The notes beneath the pieces are model-generated. The model saw only the letters and a list, made by a program, of their open reading frames with translations. It was not told the DNA's origin and did no database searches. From NCBI GenBank assembly GCA_031769625.1, contig JAUIMM010002292.1, positions 1-64,000 of the forward strand: a stretch of DNA of 64,000 bases. The letters are read 5' to 3'. Shown piece after piece: positions 42,411 through 56,020 of the stretch. The position numbers and the translations under genes are program-made. Every line of letters starts with the position of its first letter. Position 1 is the first letter of the stretch. This stretch comes from Taudactylus pleione. Lineage: Eukaryota > Chordata > Amphibia > Anura > Myobatrachidae.

Positions 42411-45400
42411 GAAAGCAATGGAAACAACAAAAGCGCATACTTTGTGATATCTCTCTTGTAGCAAACACAGACAGCTCAAAATTTCACTGGATGTGTTGAA
42501 GACCAAGACCCACAAATGTGATGTGAAATGGTTTTTCTCCCATGTTGCGTTTAAGAGAAAACAGCAAATGCACGTTTTAGGCCAAAATGCATTGAAAGCA
42601 ATGGAAATAACAAAAGCGCATACTTTGTGATATCTCCTCTTGTAGCAAACACAGACAGCTCAAACTTTCACTGGATGTGTTGAAGACCAAGACCCACAAA
42701 TGTGATGTGAAATGGTTTTTCTCCCATGTTGCATTTAAGAGAAAACAGCAAATGCACGTTTTAGGCCAAAATGCATTGAAAGCAATGAAAACAACAAAAG
42801 CGCATACTGTGTGATATCTCCTCTTGTAGCAAACACAGACAGCTCAAAATTTCACTGGATGTGTTGAAGACCAAGACCCACAAATGTGATGTGAAATGGT
42901 TTTTCTCCCATGTTGCGTTTAAGAGAAAACAGCAAATGCACGTTTTAGGCCAAAATGCATTGAAAGCAATGGAAACAACAAAAGCGCATTCTTTGTGTTA
43001 TCTCCTCTTGTAGCAAACACAGACAGCTCAAAATTTCACTGGATGTGTTGAAGACCAAAACCCACAAATGTGATGTGAAATGGTTTTTCTCCCATGTTGC
43101 GTTTAAGAGAAAACAGCAAATGCAAGTTTTAGGCCAAAATGCATTAAAAGCAATGGAAGTAACAAAAGCGCATACTTTGTGATATCTCCTCTTGTAGCAA
43201 ACACAGACAGCTCAAAATTTCACTGGATGTGTTGAAGACCAAGACCCACAAATGTGATGTGAAATGGTTTTTCTCCCATGTTGCGTTTAAGAGAAAACAG
43301 CAAATGCACGTTTTAGGCCAAAATGCATTGAAAGCAATGGAAATTACAAAAGCGCATACTTTGTGATATCTCCTCTTGTAGCAAACACAGACAGCTCAAA
43401 ATTTCACTGGATGTGTTGAAGACCAAGACCCACAAATGTGATGTGAAATGGTTTTTCTCCCATGTTGCGTTTAAGAGAAAACAGCAAATGCACGTTTTAG
43501 GACAAAATGCATTGAAAGCAATGGAAACAACAAAAGCGCATTCTTTGTGTTATCTCCTCTTGTAGCAAACACAGACAGCTCAAAATTTCACTGGATGTGT
43601 TGAAGACCAAAACCCACAAATGTCATGTGAAATGGTTTTTCTCCCATGTTGCGTTTAAGAGAAAACAGCAAATGCAAGTTTTAGGCCAAAATGCATTGAA
43701 AGCAATGGAAATAACAAAAGCGCATACTTTGTGATATCTCCTCTTGTAGCAAACACAGACAGCTCAAAATTTCACTGGATGTGTTGAAGACCAAGACCCA
43801 CAAATGTGATGTGAAATGGTTTTTCTCCCATGTTGCGTTTGAGAGAAAACAGCAAATGCACGTTTTAGGCCAAAATGCATTGAAAGCAATAGAAAAACAC
43901 AAAAGCGCATACATTGAGTTATCTCCTCATGTAGCAAACACAGAGAGCTCAAAATTTCACTGGATGTGTTGAAGACCAAGACCCACAAATGTGATGTGAA
44001 ATGGTTTTTCTCCCATGTTGCGTTTAAGAGAAAACAGCAAATGCACGTTTTAGGCCAAAATGCATTGAAAGCAATGGAAACAACAAAAGTGCATACTTTG
44101 TGTTATCTCCTCTTGTAGCAAACACAGACAGCTCAAAATTTCACTGGATGTGTTGAAGACCAAAACCCACAAATGTGATGTGAAATGGTTTTTCTCCCAT
44201 GTTGCGTTTAAGAGAAAACAGCAAATGCAAGTTTTAGGCCAAAATGCATTGAAAGCAATGGAAATAACAAAAGCGCATACTTTGTGATATCTCCTCTTGT
44301 AGCAAACACAGACAGCTCAAAATTTTTCACTGGATGTGTTGAAGACCAAGACCCACAAATGTGATGTGAAATGGTTTTTCTCCCATGTTGCGTTTGAGAG
44401 AAAACAGCAAATGCACGTTTTAGGCCAAAATGCATTGAAAGCAATGGAAACACAAAAGCGCATACTTTGTGATATCTCCTCTTGTAGCAAACACAGACAG
44501 CTCAAAATTTCACTGGATGTGTTGAAGACCAAGACCCACAAATGTGATTTGAAATGGTTTTTCTCCCATGTTGCGTTTAAGAGAAAACAGCAAATGCACG
44601 TTTTAGGCCAAAATGCATTGAAAGCAATGGAAACAACAAAAGCGCATACTTTGTGTTATCTCCTCTTGTAGCAAACACAGACAGCTCAAAATTTCACTGG
44701 ATATGTTGAAGACCAAAACCCACAAATGTGATGTGAAATGGTTTTTCTCCCATGCTGCGTTTAAGAGAAAACAGCAAATGCAAGTTTTAGGCCAAAATGC
44801 ATTGAAAGCAATGGAAATAAGAAAAGCGCATACTTTGTGATATCTCCTCTTGTAGCAAACACAGACACCTCAAAATTTCACTGGATGTGTTGAAGACCAA
44901 GACCCACAAATGTGATGTGAAATGTTTTTTCTCCCATGTTGCGTTTAAGAGAAAACAGCAAATGCACGTTTTAGGCCAAAATGCATTGAAAGCAATGAAA
45001 ACAACAAAAGTGCATACTTTGTGATATCTCCTCTTGTAGCAAACACAGACAGCTCAAAATTTCACTGGATGTGTTGAAGACCAAGACCCACAAATGTGAT
45101 GTGAAATGGTTTTTCTCCCATTCTGCGTTTAAGAGAAAACAGCAAATGCACGTTTTAGGCCAAAATGCATTGAAAGCAATGAAAACAACAAAAGTGCATA
45201 CTTTGTGATATCTCCTCTTGTAGCAAACACAGACAGCTCAAAATTTCACTGGATGTGTTGAAGACCAAAACCCACAAATGTGATGTGAAATGGTTTTTCT
45301 CCCATGTTGCGTTTAAGAGAAAACAGCAAATGCAAGTTTTAGGCCAAAATGCATTGAAAGCAATGGAAATAACAAAAGCGCATACTTTGTGATATCTCCT

Positions 45401-46630
45401 CTTGTAGCAAACACAGACAGCTCAAAATTTCACTGGATGTGTTGAAGACCAAGACCCACAAATGTGATGTGAAATGGTTTTTCTCCCATGTTGCGTTTGA
45501 GAGAAAACAGCAAATGCACGTTTTAGGCCAAAATGCATTGAAAGCAATAGAAAAACACAAAAGCGCATACTTTGTGTTATCTCCTCATGTAGCAAACACA
45601 GAGCTCAAAATTTCACTGGATGTGTTGAAGACCAAGACCCACAAATGTGATGTGAAATGGTTTTTCTCCCATGCTGCGTTTAAGAGAAAACAGCAAATGC
45701 ACGTTTTAGGCCAAAATGCATTGAAAGCAATGAAAACAACAAAAGTGCATACTTTGTGATATCTCCTCTTGTAGCAAACACAGACAGCTCAAAATTTCAC
45801 TGGATGTGTTGAAGACCAAGACCCACAAATGTGATGTGAAATGGTTTTTCTCCCATGTTGCTTTTAAGTGAAAACAGCAAATGCTCGTTTTAGGCCAAAA
45901 TGCATTGAAAGCAATGAAAACAACAAAAGTGCATACTTTGTGATATCTCCTCTTGTAGCAAACACAGACAGCTCAAAATTTCACTGGATGTGTTGAAGAC
46001 CAAAACCCACAAATGTGATGTGAAATGGTTTTTCTCCCATGTTGCGTTTAAGAGAAAACAGCAAATGCAAGTTTTAGGCCAAAATGCATTGAAAGCAATG
46101 GAAATAACAAAAGCGCATACTTTGTGATATCTCCTCTTGTAGCAAACACAGACAGCTCAAAATTTCACTGGATGTGTTGAAGACCAAGACCCACAAATGT
46201 GATGTGAAATGGTTTTTCTCCCATGTTGCGTTTAAGAGAAAACAGCAAATGCACGTTTTAGGCCAAAATGCATTGAAAGCAATGAAAACAACAAAAGCGC
46301 ATACTTTGTGATATCTCCTCTTGTAGCAAACACAGACAGCTCAAAATTCACTGGATGTGTTGAAGACCAAGACCCACAAATGTGATGTGAAATGGTTTTT
46401 CTCCCATGTTGCGTTTAAGAGAAAACAGCAAATGCACGTTTTAGGCCAAAATGCATTGAAAGCAATGAAAACAACAAAAGTGCATACTTTGTGACATCTC
46501 CTCTTGTAGCAAACACAGACAGCTCAAAATTTCACTGGATGTGTTGAAGACCAAGACCCACAAATGTGATGTGAAATGGTTTTTCTCCCATGTTGCGTTT
46601 AAGAGAAAACAGCAAATGCTCGTTTTAGGC
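38710..46630. repeat. 27-monomer higher-order duplication (4967 bp), first pair
   Basis: Block 38.71-41.67 kb recurs at 43.68-46.63 kb at an offset of 4967 bp (27 x 184 minus 1). Matching features include the 186-bp plus 183-bp subtype pair (starting near 39.24 and 44.21 kb) and a monomer with a short deletion giving CACAGAGCTC (near 40.63 and 45.60 kb). GTGACATCTCC is at 41525 and 46491. A 1-bp loss near 46.35 kb shifts the offset to 4966. This overlaps the 36-monomer duplication, so at least two rounds of copying occurred. Confidence 0.85.
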
Positions 46631-47099
46631 CAAAATGCATTGAAAGCAATGAAAACAACAAAAGTGCATACTTTGTGATATCTCCTCTTGTAGCAAACAC
46701 AGACAGCTCAAAATTTCACTGGATGTGTTGAAGACCAAAACCCACAAATGTGATGTGAAATGGTTTTTCTCCCATGTTGCATTTAAGAGAAAACAGCAAA
46801 TGCAAGTTTTAGGCCAAAATGCATTGAAAGCAATGGAAATAACAAAAGCGCATACTTTGTGATATCTCCTCTTGTAGCAAACACAGACAGCTCAAAATTT
46901 CACTGGATGTGTTGAAGACCAAGACCCACAAATGTGATGTGAAATGGTTTTTCTCCCATGTTGCGTTTAAGAGAAAACAGCAAATGCACGTTTTAGGCCA
47001 AAATGCATTGAAAGCAATGAAAACAACAAAAGCGCATACTTTGTGATATCTCCTCTTGTAGCAAACACAGACAGCTCAAAATTTCACTGGATGTGTTGA

Positions 47100-50000
47100 A
47101 GACCAAAACCCACAAATGTGATGTGAAATGGTTTTTCTCCCATGTTGCGTTTAAGAGAAAACAGCAAATGCAAGTTTTAGGCCAAAATGCATTGAAAGCA
47201 ATGGAAATAACAAAAGTTCAAACTTTGTGATATCTCCTCTTGTAGCAAACACAGACAGCTCAAAATTTCACTGGATGTGTTGAAGACCAAGACCCACAAA
47301 TGTGATGTGAAATGGTTTTTCTCCCATGTTGCATTTAAGAGAAAACAGCAAATGCCTGTTTTAGGCCAAAATGCATTGAAAGCAATGGAAACACAAAAGC
47401 GCATACTTTGTGTTATCTCCTCTTGTAGCAAACACAGACAGCTCAAAATTTCACTGGATGTGTTGAAGACCAAAACCCACAAATGTGATGTGAAATGGTT
47501 TTTCTCCCATGTTGCGTTTAAGAGAAAACAGCAAATGCACGTTTTAGGCCAAAATGCATTGAAAGCAATGGAAACAACAAAAGCGCATACTTTGTGTTAT
47601 CGCCTCTTGTAGCAAACACAGACAGCTCAAAATTTCACTGGATATGTTGAAGACCAAAACCCACAAATGTGATGTGAAATGGTTTTTCTCCCATGCTGCG
47701 TTTAAGAGAAAACAGCAAATGCAAGTTTTAGGCCAAAATGCATTGAAAGCAATGGAAATAAGAAAAGCGCATACTTTGTGATATCTCCTCTTGTAGCAAA
47801 CACAGACACCTCAAAATTTCACTGGATGTGTTGAAGACCAAGACCCACAAATGTGATGTGAAATGTTTTTTCTCCCATGTTGCGTTTAAGAGAAAACAGC
47901 AAATGCACGTTTTAGGCCAAAATGCATTGAAAGCAATGAAAACAACAAAAGTGCATACTTTGTGATATCTCCTCTTGTAGCAAACACAGACAGCTCAAAA
48001 TTTCACTGGATGTGTTGAAGACCAAGACCCACAAATGTGATGTGAAATGGTTTTTCTCCCATGCTGCGTTTAAGAGAAAACAGCAAATGCACGTTTTAGG
48101 CCAAAATGCATTGAAAGCAATGAAAACAACAAAAGTGCATACTTTGTGATATCTCCTCTTGTAGCAAACACAGACAGCTCAAAATTTCACTGGATGTGTT
48201 GAAGACCAAGACCCACAAATGTGATGTGAAATGGTTTTTCTCCCATGTTGCGTTTAAGAGAAAACAGCAAATGCTCGTTTTAGGCCAAAATGCATTGAAA
48301 GCAATGAAAACAACAAAAGTGCATACTTTGTGATATCTCCTCTTGTAGCAAACACAGACAGCTCAAAATTTCACTGGATGTGTTGAAGACCAAAACCCAC
48401 AAATGTGATGTGAAATGGTTTTTCTCCCATGTTGCGTTTAAGAGAAAACAGCAAATGCAAGTTTTAGGCCAAAATGCATTGAAAGCAATGGAAATAACAA
48501 AAGCGCATACTTTGTGATATCTCCTCTTGTAGCAAACACAGACAGCTCAAAATTTCACTGGATGTGTTGAAGACCAAGACCCACAAATGTGATGTGAAAT
48601 GGTTTTTCTCCCATGTTGCGTTTAAGAGAAAACAGCAAATGCACGTTTTAGGCCAAAATGCATTGAAAGCAATGGAAACAACAAAAGCGCATACTTTGTG
48701 TTATCTCCTCTTGTAGCAAACACAGACAGCTCAAAATTTCACTGGATGTGTTGAAGACCAAAACCCACAAATGTGATGTGAAATGGTTTTTCTCCCATGT
48801 TGCATTTAAGAGAAAACAGCAAATGCAAGTTTTAGGCCAAAATGCATTGAAAGCAATGGAAATAACAAAAGTTCAAACTTTGTGATATCTCCTCTTGTAG
48901 CAAACACAGACAGCTCAAAATTTCACTGGATGTGTTGAAGACAAAGACCCACAAATGTGATGTGAAATGGTTTTTCTCCCATGTTGCATTTAAGAGAAAA
49001 CAGCAAATGCACGTTTTAGGCCAAAATGCATTGAAAGCAATGGAAACAACAAAAGCGCATACTTTGTGATATCTCCTCTTGTAGCAAACACAGACAGCTC
49101 AAAATTTCACTGGATGTGTTGAAGACCAAGACCCACAAATGTGATGTGAAATGGTTTTTCTCCCATGTTGCGTTTAAGAGAAAACAGCAAATGCACGTTT
49201 TAGGCCAAAATGCATTGAAAGCAATGGAAACAACAAAAGCGCATTCTTTGTGTTATCTCCTCTTGTAGCAAACACAGACAGCTCAAAATTTCACTGGATG
49301 TGTTGAAGACCAAAACCCACAAATGTGATGTGAAATGGTTTTTCTCCCATGTTGCGTTTAAGAGAAAACAGCAAATGCAAGTTTTAGGCCAAAATGCATT
49401 GAAAGCAATGGAAATAACAAAAGCGCATACTTTGTGATATCTCCTCTTGTAGCAAACACAGACAGCTCAAAATTTCACTGGATGTGTTGAAGACCAAGAC
49501 CCACAAATGTGATGTGAAATGGTTTTTCTCCCATGTTGCGTTTAAGAGAAAACAGCAAATGCACGTTTTAGGCCAAAATGCATTGAAAGCAATGGAAATA
49601 ACAAAAGCGCATACTTTGTGATATCTCCTCTTGTAGCAAACACAGACAGCTCAAAATTTCACTGGATGTGTTGAAGACCAAGACCCACAAATGTGATGTG
49701 AAATGTTTTTTCTCCCATGTTGCGTTTGAGAGAAAACAGCAAATGCACATTTTAGGCCAAAATGCATTGAAAGCAATGGAAACACAAAAGCGCATACTTT
49801 GTGTTATCTCCTCATGTAGCAAACACAGACAGCTCAAAATTTCACTGGATGTGTTGAAGACCAAGACCCACAAATGTGATGTGAAATGGTTTTTCTCCCA
49901 TGTTGCGTTTAAGAGAAAACAGCAAATGCACGTTTTAGGCCAAAATGCATTGAAAGCAATGGAAACAACAAAAGCGCATACTTTGTGTTATCTCCTCTTG

Positions 50001-53000
50001 TAGCAAACACAGACAGCTCAAAATTTCACTGGATGTGTTGAAGATCAAAACCCACAAATGTGATGTGAAATGGTTTTTCTCCCATGTTGCGTTTAAGAGA
50101 AAACAGCAAATGCAAGTTTTAGGCCAAAATGCATTGAAAGCAATGGAAATAACAAAAGCGCATACTTTGTGATATCTCCTCTTGTAGCAAACACAGACAG
50201 CTCAAAATTTCACTGGATGTGTTGAAGACCAAAACCCACAAATGTGATGTGAAATGGTTTTTCTCCCATGTTGTGTTTAAGAGAAAACAGCAAATGCAAG
50301 TTTTAGGCCAAAATGCATTGAAAGCAATGGAAATAACAAAAGCGCATACTTTGTGATATCTCCTCTTGTAGCAAACACAGACAGCTCAAAATTTTTCACT
50401 GGATGTGTTGAAGACCAAGACCCACAAATGTGATGTGAAATGGTTTTTCTCCCATGTTGCGTTTGAGAGAAAACAGCAAATGCACGTTTTAGGCCAAAAT
50501 GCATTGAAAGCAATGGAAACACAAAAGCGCATACTTTGTGTTATCTCCTCTTGTAGCAAACACAGACAGCTCAAAATTTCACTGGATGTGTTGAAGACCA
50601 AAACCCACAAATGTGATGTGAAATGGTTTTTCTCCCATGTTGCGTTTAAGAGAAAACAGCAAATGCACGTTTTAGGCCAAAATGCATTGAAAGCAATGGA
50701 AACAACAAAAGCGCATACTTTGTGTTATCTCCTCTTGTAGCAAACACAGACAGCTCAAAATTTCACTGGATATGTTGAAGACCAAAACCCACAAATGTGA
50801 TGTGAAATGGTTTTTCTCCCATGCTGTGTTTAAGAGAAAACAGCAAATGCAAGTTTTAGGCCAAAATGCATTGAAAGCAATGGAAATAACAAAAGCGCAT
50901 ACTTTGTGATATCTCCTCTTGTAGCAAACACAGACACCTCAAAATTTCACTGGATGTGTTGAAGACCAAGACCCACAAATGTGATGTGAAATGGTTTTTC
51001 TCCCATGTTGCGTTTAAGAGAAAACAGCAAATGCACGTTTTAGGCCAAAATGCATTGAAAGCAATGAAAACAACAAAAGTGCATACTTTGTGATATCTCC
51101 TCTTGTAGCAAACACAGACAGCTCAAAATTTCACTGGATGTGTTGAAGACCAAGACCCACAAATGTGATGTGAAATGGTTTTTCTCCCATGCTGCGTTTA
51201 AGAGAAAACAGCAAATGCACGTTTTAGGCCAAAATGCATTGAAAGCAATGAAAACAACAAAAGTGCATACTTTGTGATATCTCCTCTTGTAGCAAACACA
51301 GACAGCTCAAAATTTCACTGGATGTGTTGAAGACCAAGACCCACAAATGTGATGTGAAATGGTTTTTCTCCCATGTTGCGTTTAAGGGAAAACAGCAAAT
51401 GCTCGTTTTAGGCCAAAATGCATTGAAAGCAATGAAAACAACAAAAGTGCATACTTTGTGATATCTCCTCTTGTAGCAAACACAGACAGCTCAAAATTTC
51501 ACTGGATGTGTTGAAGACCAAAACCCACAAATGTGATGTGAAATGGTTTTTCTCCCATGTTGCATTTAAGAGAAAACAGCAAATGCAAGTTTTAGGCCAA
51601 AATGCATTGAAAGCAATGGAAATAACAAAAGCGCATACTTTGTGATATCTCCTCTTGTAGCAAACACAGACAGCTCAAAATTTCACTGGATGTGTTGAAG
51701 ACCAAGACCCACAAATGTGATGTGAAATGGTTTTTCTCCCATGTTGCGTTTAAGAGAAAACAGCAAATGCACGTTTTAGGCCAAAATGCATTGAAAGCAA
51801 TGAAAACAACAAAAGCGCATACTTTGTGATATCTCCTCTTGTAGCAAACACAGACAGCTCAAAATTTCACTGGATGTGTTGAAGACCAAGACCCACAAAT
51901 GTGATGTGAAATGGTTTTTCTCCCATGTTGCGTTTAAGAGAAAACAGCAAATGCACGTTTTAGGCCAAAATGCATTGAAAGCAATGGAAACAACAAAAGC
52001 GCATACTTTGTGTTATCTCCTCTTGTAGCAAACACAGACAGCTCAAAATTTCACTGGATGTGTTGAAGACCAAAACCCACAAATGTGATGTGAAATGGTT
52101 TTTCTCCCATGTTGCGTTTAAGAGAAAACAGCAAATGCAAGTTTTAGGCCAAAATGCATTGAAAGCAATGGAAATAACAAAAGTTCAAACTTTGTGATAT
52201 CTCCTCTTGTAGCAAACACAGACAGCTCAAAATTTCACTGGATGTGTTGAAGACCAAGACCCACAAATGTGATGTGAAATGTTTTTTCTCCCATGTTGAA
52301 TTTAAGAGAAAACAGCAAATGCACGTTTTAGGCCAAAATGCATTGAAAGCAATGGAAACACAAAAGCGCATACTTTGTGTTATCTCCTCTTGTAGCAAAC
52401 ACAGACAGCTCAAAATTTCACTGGATGTGTTGAAGACCAAAACCCACAAATGTGATGTGAAATGGTTTTTCTCCCATGTTGCGTTTAAGAGAAAACAGCA
52501 AATGCACGTTTTAGGCCAAAATGCATTGAAAGCAATGGAAACAACAAAAGCGCATACTTTGTGTTATCTCCTCTTGTAGCAAACACAGACAGCTCATAAT
52601 TTCACTGGATATGTTGAAGACCAAAACCCACAAATGTGATGTGAAATGGTTTTTCTCCCATGCTGCGTTTAAGAGAAAACAGCAAATGCAAGTTTTAGGC
52701 CAAAATGCATTGAAAGCAATGGAAATAAGAAAAGCGCATACTTTGTGATATCTCCTCTTGTAGCAAACACAGACACCTCAAAATTTCACTGGATGTGTTG
52801 AAGACCAAGACCCACAAATGTGATGTGAAATGTTTTTTCTCCCATGTTGCGTTTAAGAGAAAACAGCAAATGCACGTTTTAGGCCAAAATGCATTGAAAG
52901 CAATGAAAACAACAAAAGTGCATACTTTGTGATATCTCCTCTTGTAGCAAACACAGACAGCTCAAAATTTCACTGGATGTGTTGAAGACCAAGACCCACA

Positions 53001-56000
53001 AATGTGATGTGAAATGGTTTTTCTCCCATGCTGCGTTTAAGAGAAAACAGCAAATGCACGTTTTAGGCCAAAATGCATTGAAAGCAATGAAAACAACAAA
53101 AGTGCATACTTTGTGATATCTCCTCTTGTAGCAAACACAGACAGCTCAAAATTTCACTGGATGTGTTGAAGACCAAGACCCACAAATGTGATGTGAAATG
53201 GTTTTTCTCCCATGTTGCGTTTAAGAGAAAACAGCAAATGCTCGTTTTAGGCCAAAATGCATTGAAAGCAATGAAAACAACAAAAGTGCATACTTTGTGA
53301 TATCTCCTCTTGTAGCAAACACAGACAGCTCAAAATTTCACTGGATGTGTTGAAGACCAAAACCAACAAATGTGATGTGAAATGGTTTTTCTCCCATGTT
53401 GCGTTTAAGATAAAACAGCAAATGCAAGTTTTAGGCCAAAATGCATTGAAAGCAATGGAAATAACAAAAGCGCATACTTTGTGATATCTCCTCTTGTAGC
53501 AAACACAGACAGCTCAAAATTTCACTGGATGTGTTGAAGACCAAGACCCACAAATGTGATGTGAAATGGTTTTTCTCCCATGTTGCGTTTAAGAGAAAAC
53601 AGCAAATGCACGTTTTAGGCCAAAATGCATTGAAAGCAATTAAAACAACAAAAGCGCATACTTTGTGATATCTCCTCTTGTAGCAAACACAGACAGCTCA
53701 AAATTTCACTGGATGTGTTGAAGACCAAGACCCACAAATGTGATGTGAAATGGTTTTTCTCCCATGTTGCGTTTAAGAGAACACAGCAAATGCACGTTTT
53801 AGGCCAAAATGCATTGAAAGCAATGGAAACAACAAAAGCGCATTCTTTGTGTTATCTCCTCTTGTAGCAAACACAGACAGCTCAAAATTTCACTGGATGT
53901 GTTGAAGACCAAAACCCACAAATGTGATGTGAAATGGTTTTTCTCCCATGTTGCGTTTAAGAGAAAACAGCAAATGCAAGTTTTAGGCCAAAATGCATTG
54001 AAAGCAATGGAAATAACAAAAGCGCATACTTTGTGATATCTCCTCTTGTAGCAAACACAGACAGCTCAAAATTTCACTGGATGTGTTGAAGACCAAGACC
54101 CACAAATGTGATGTGAAATGGTTTTTCTCCCATGTTGCGTTTAAGAGAAAACAGCAAATGCACGTTTTAGGCCAAAATGCATTGAAAGCAATGGAAATAA
54201 CAAAAGCGCATACTTTGTGATATCTCCTCTTGTAGCAAACACAGACAGCTCAAAATTTCACTGGATGTGTTGAAGACCAAGACCCACAAATGTGATGTGA
54301 AATGGTTTTTCTCCCATGTTGCGTTTAAGAGAAAACAGCAAATGCACGTTTTAGGCCAAAATGCATTGAAAGCAATGGAAACAACAAAAGCGCATTCTTT
54401 GTGTTATCTCCTCTTGTAGCAAACACAGACAGCTCAAAATTTCACTGGATGTGTTGAAGACCAAAACCCACAAATGTGATGTGAAATGGTTTTTCTCCCA
54501 TGTTGCGTTTAAGAGAAAACAGCAAATGCAAGTTTTAGGCCAAAATGCATTGAAAGCAATGGAAATAACAAAAGCGCATACTTTGTGATATCTCCTCTTG
54601 TAGCAAACACAGACAGCTCAAAATTTCACTGGATGTGTTGAAGACCAAGACCCACAAATGTGATGTGAAATGGTTTTTCTCCCATGTTGCGTTTGAGAGA
54701 AAACAGCAAATGCACGTTTTAGGCCAAAATGCATTGAAAGCAATGGAAACACAAAAGCGCATACTTTGTGTTATCTCCTCATGTAGCAAACACAGACAGC
54801 TCAAAATTTCACTGGATGTGTTGAAGACCAAGACCCACAAATGTGATGTGAAATGGTTTTTCTCCCATGTTGCGTTTAAGAGAAAACAGCAAATGCACGT
54901 TTTAGGCCAAAATGCATTGAAAGCAATGGAAACAACAAAAGCGCATACTTTGTGTTATCTCCTCTTGTAGCAAACACAGACAGCTCAAAATTTCACTGGA
55001 TGTGTTGAAGACCAAAACCCACAAATGTGATGTGAAATGGTTTTTCTCCCATGTTGCGTTTAAGAGAAAACAGCAAATGCAAGTTTTAGGCCAAAATGCA
55101 TTGAAAGCAATGGAAATAACAAAAGCGCATACTTTGTGATATCTCCTCTTGTAGCAAACACAGACAGCTCAAAATTTCACTGGATGTGTTGAAGACCAAA
55201 ACCCACAAATGTGATGTGAAATGGTTTTTCTCCCATGTTGCGTTTAAGAGAAAACAGCAAATGCAAGTTTTAGGCCAAAATGCATTGAAAGCAATGGAAA
55301 TAACAAAAGCGCATACTTTGTGATATCTCCTCTTGTAGCAAACACAGACAGCTCAAAATTTTTCACTGGATGTGTTGAAGACCAAGACCCACAAATGTGA
55401 TGTGAAATGGTTTTTCTCCCATGTTGCGTTTGAGAGAAAACAGCAAATGCACGTTTTAGGCCAAAATGCATTGAAAGCAATGGAAACACAAAAGCGCATA
55501 CTTTGTGTTATCTCCTCTTGTAGCAAACACAGACAGCTCAAAATTTCACTGGATGTGTTGAAGACCAAAACCCACAAATGTGATGTGAAATGGTTTTTCT
55601 CCCATGTTGCGTTTAAGAGAAAACAGCAAATGCACGTTTTAGGCCAAAATGCATTGAAAGCAATGGAAACAACAAAAGCGCATACTTTGTGTTATCTCCT
55701 CTTGTAGCAAACACAGACAGCTCAAAATTTCACTGGATATGTTGAAGACCAAAACCCACAAATGTGATGTGAAATGGTTTTTCTCCCATGCTGTGTTTAA
55801 GAGAAAACAGCAAATGCAAGTTTTAGGCCAAAATGCATTGAAAGCAATGGAAATAACAAAAGCGCATACTTTGTGATATCTCCTCTTGTAGCAAACACAG
55901 ACACCTCAAAATTTCACTGGATGTGTTGAAGACCAAGACCCACAAATGTGATGTGAAATGGTTTTTCTCCCATGTTGCGTTTAAGAGAAAACAGCAAATG

Positions 56001-56020
56001 CACGTTTTAGGCCAAAATGC
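47100..56020. repeat. 27-monomer higher-order duplication (4967 bp), second pair
   Basis: Block 47.1-51.05 kb recurs at 52.07-56.02 kb, again at an offset of 4967 bp. The 183-bp subtype monomers at 47277, 49668 and 50405 reappear at 52244, 54635 and 55372. AAATGCTCG is at about 48271 and 53238, and CAGACACCTC at 50931 and 55898. To the left of this block (46.1-47.0 versus 50.9-51.8 kb) the offset is 4783, one monomer shorter, so one monomer was inserted in the right copy near 51.9-52.1 kb. Confidence 0.85.
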
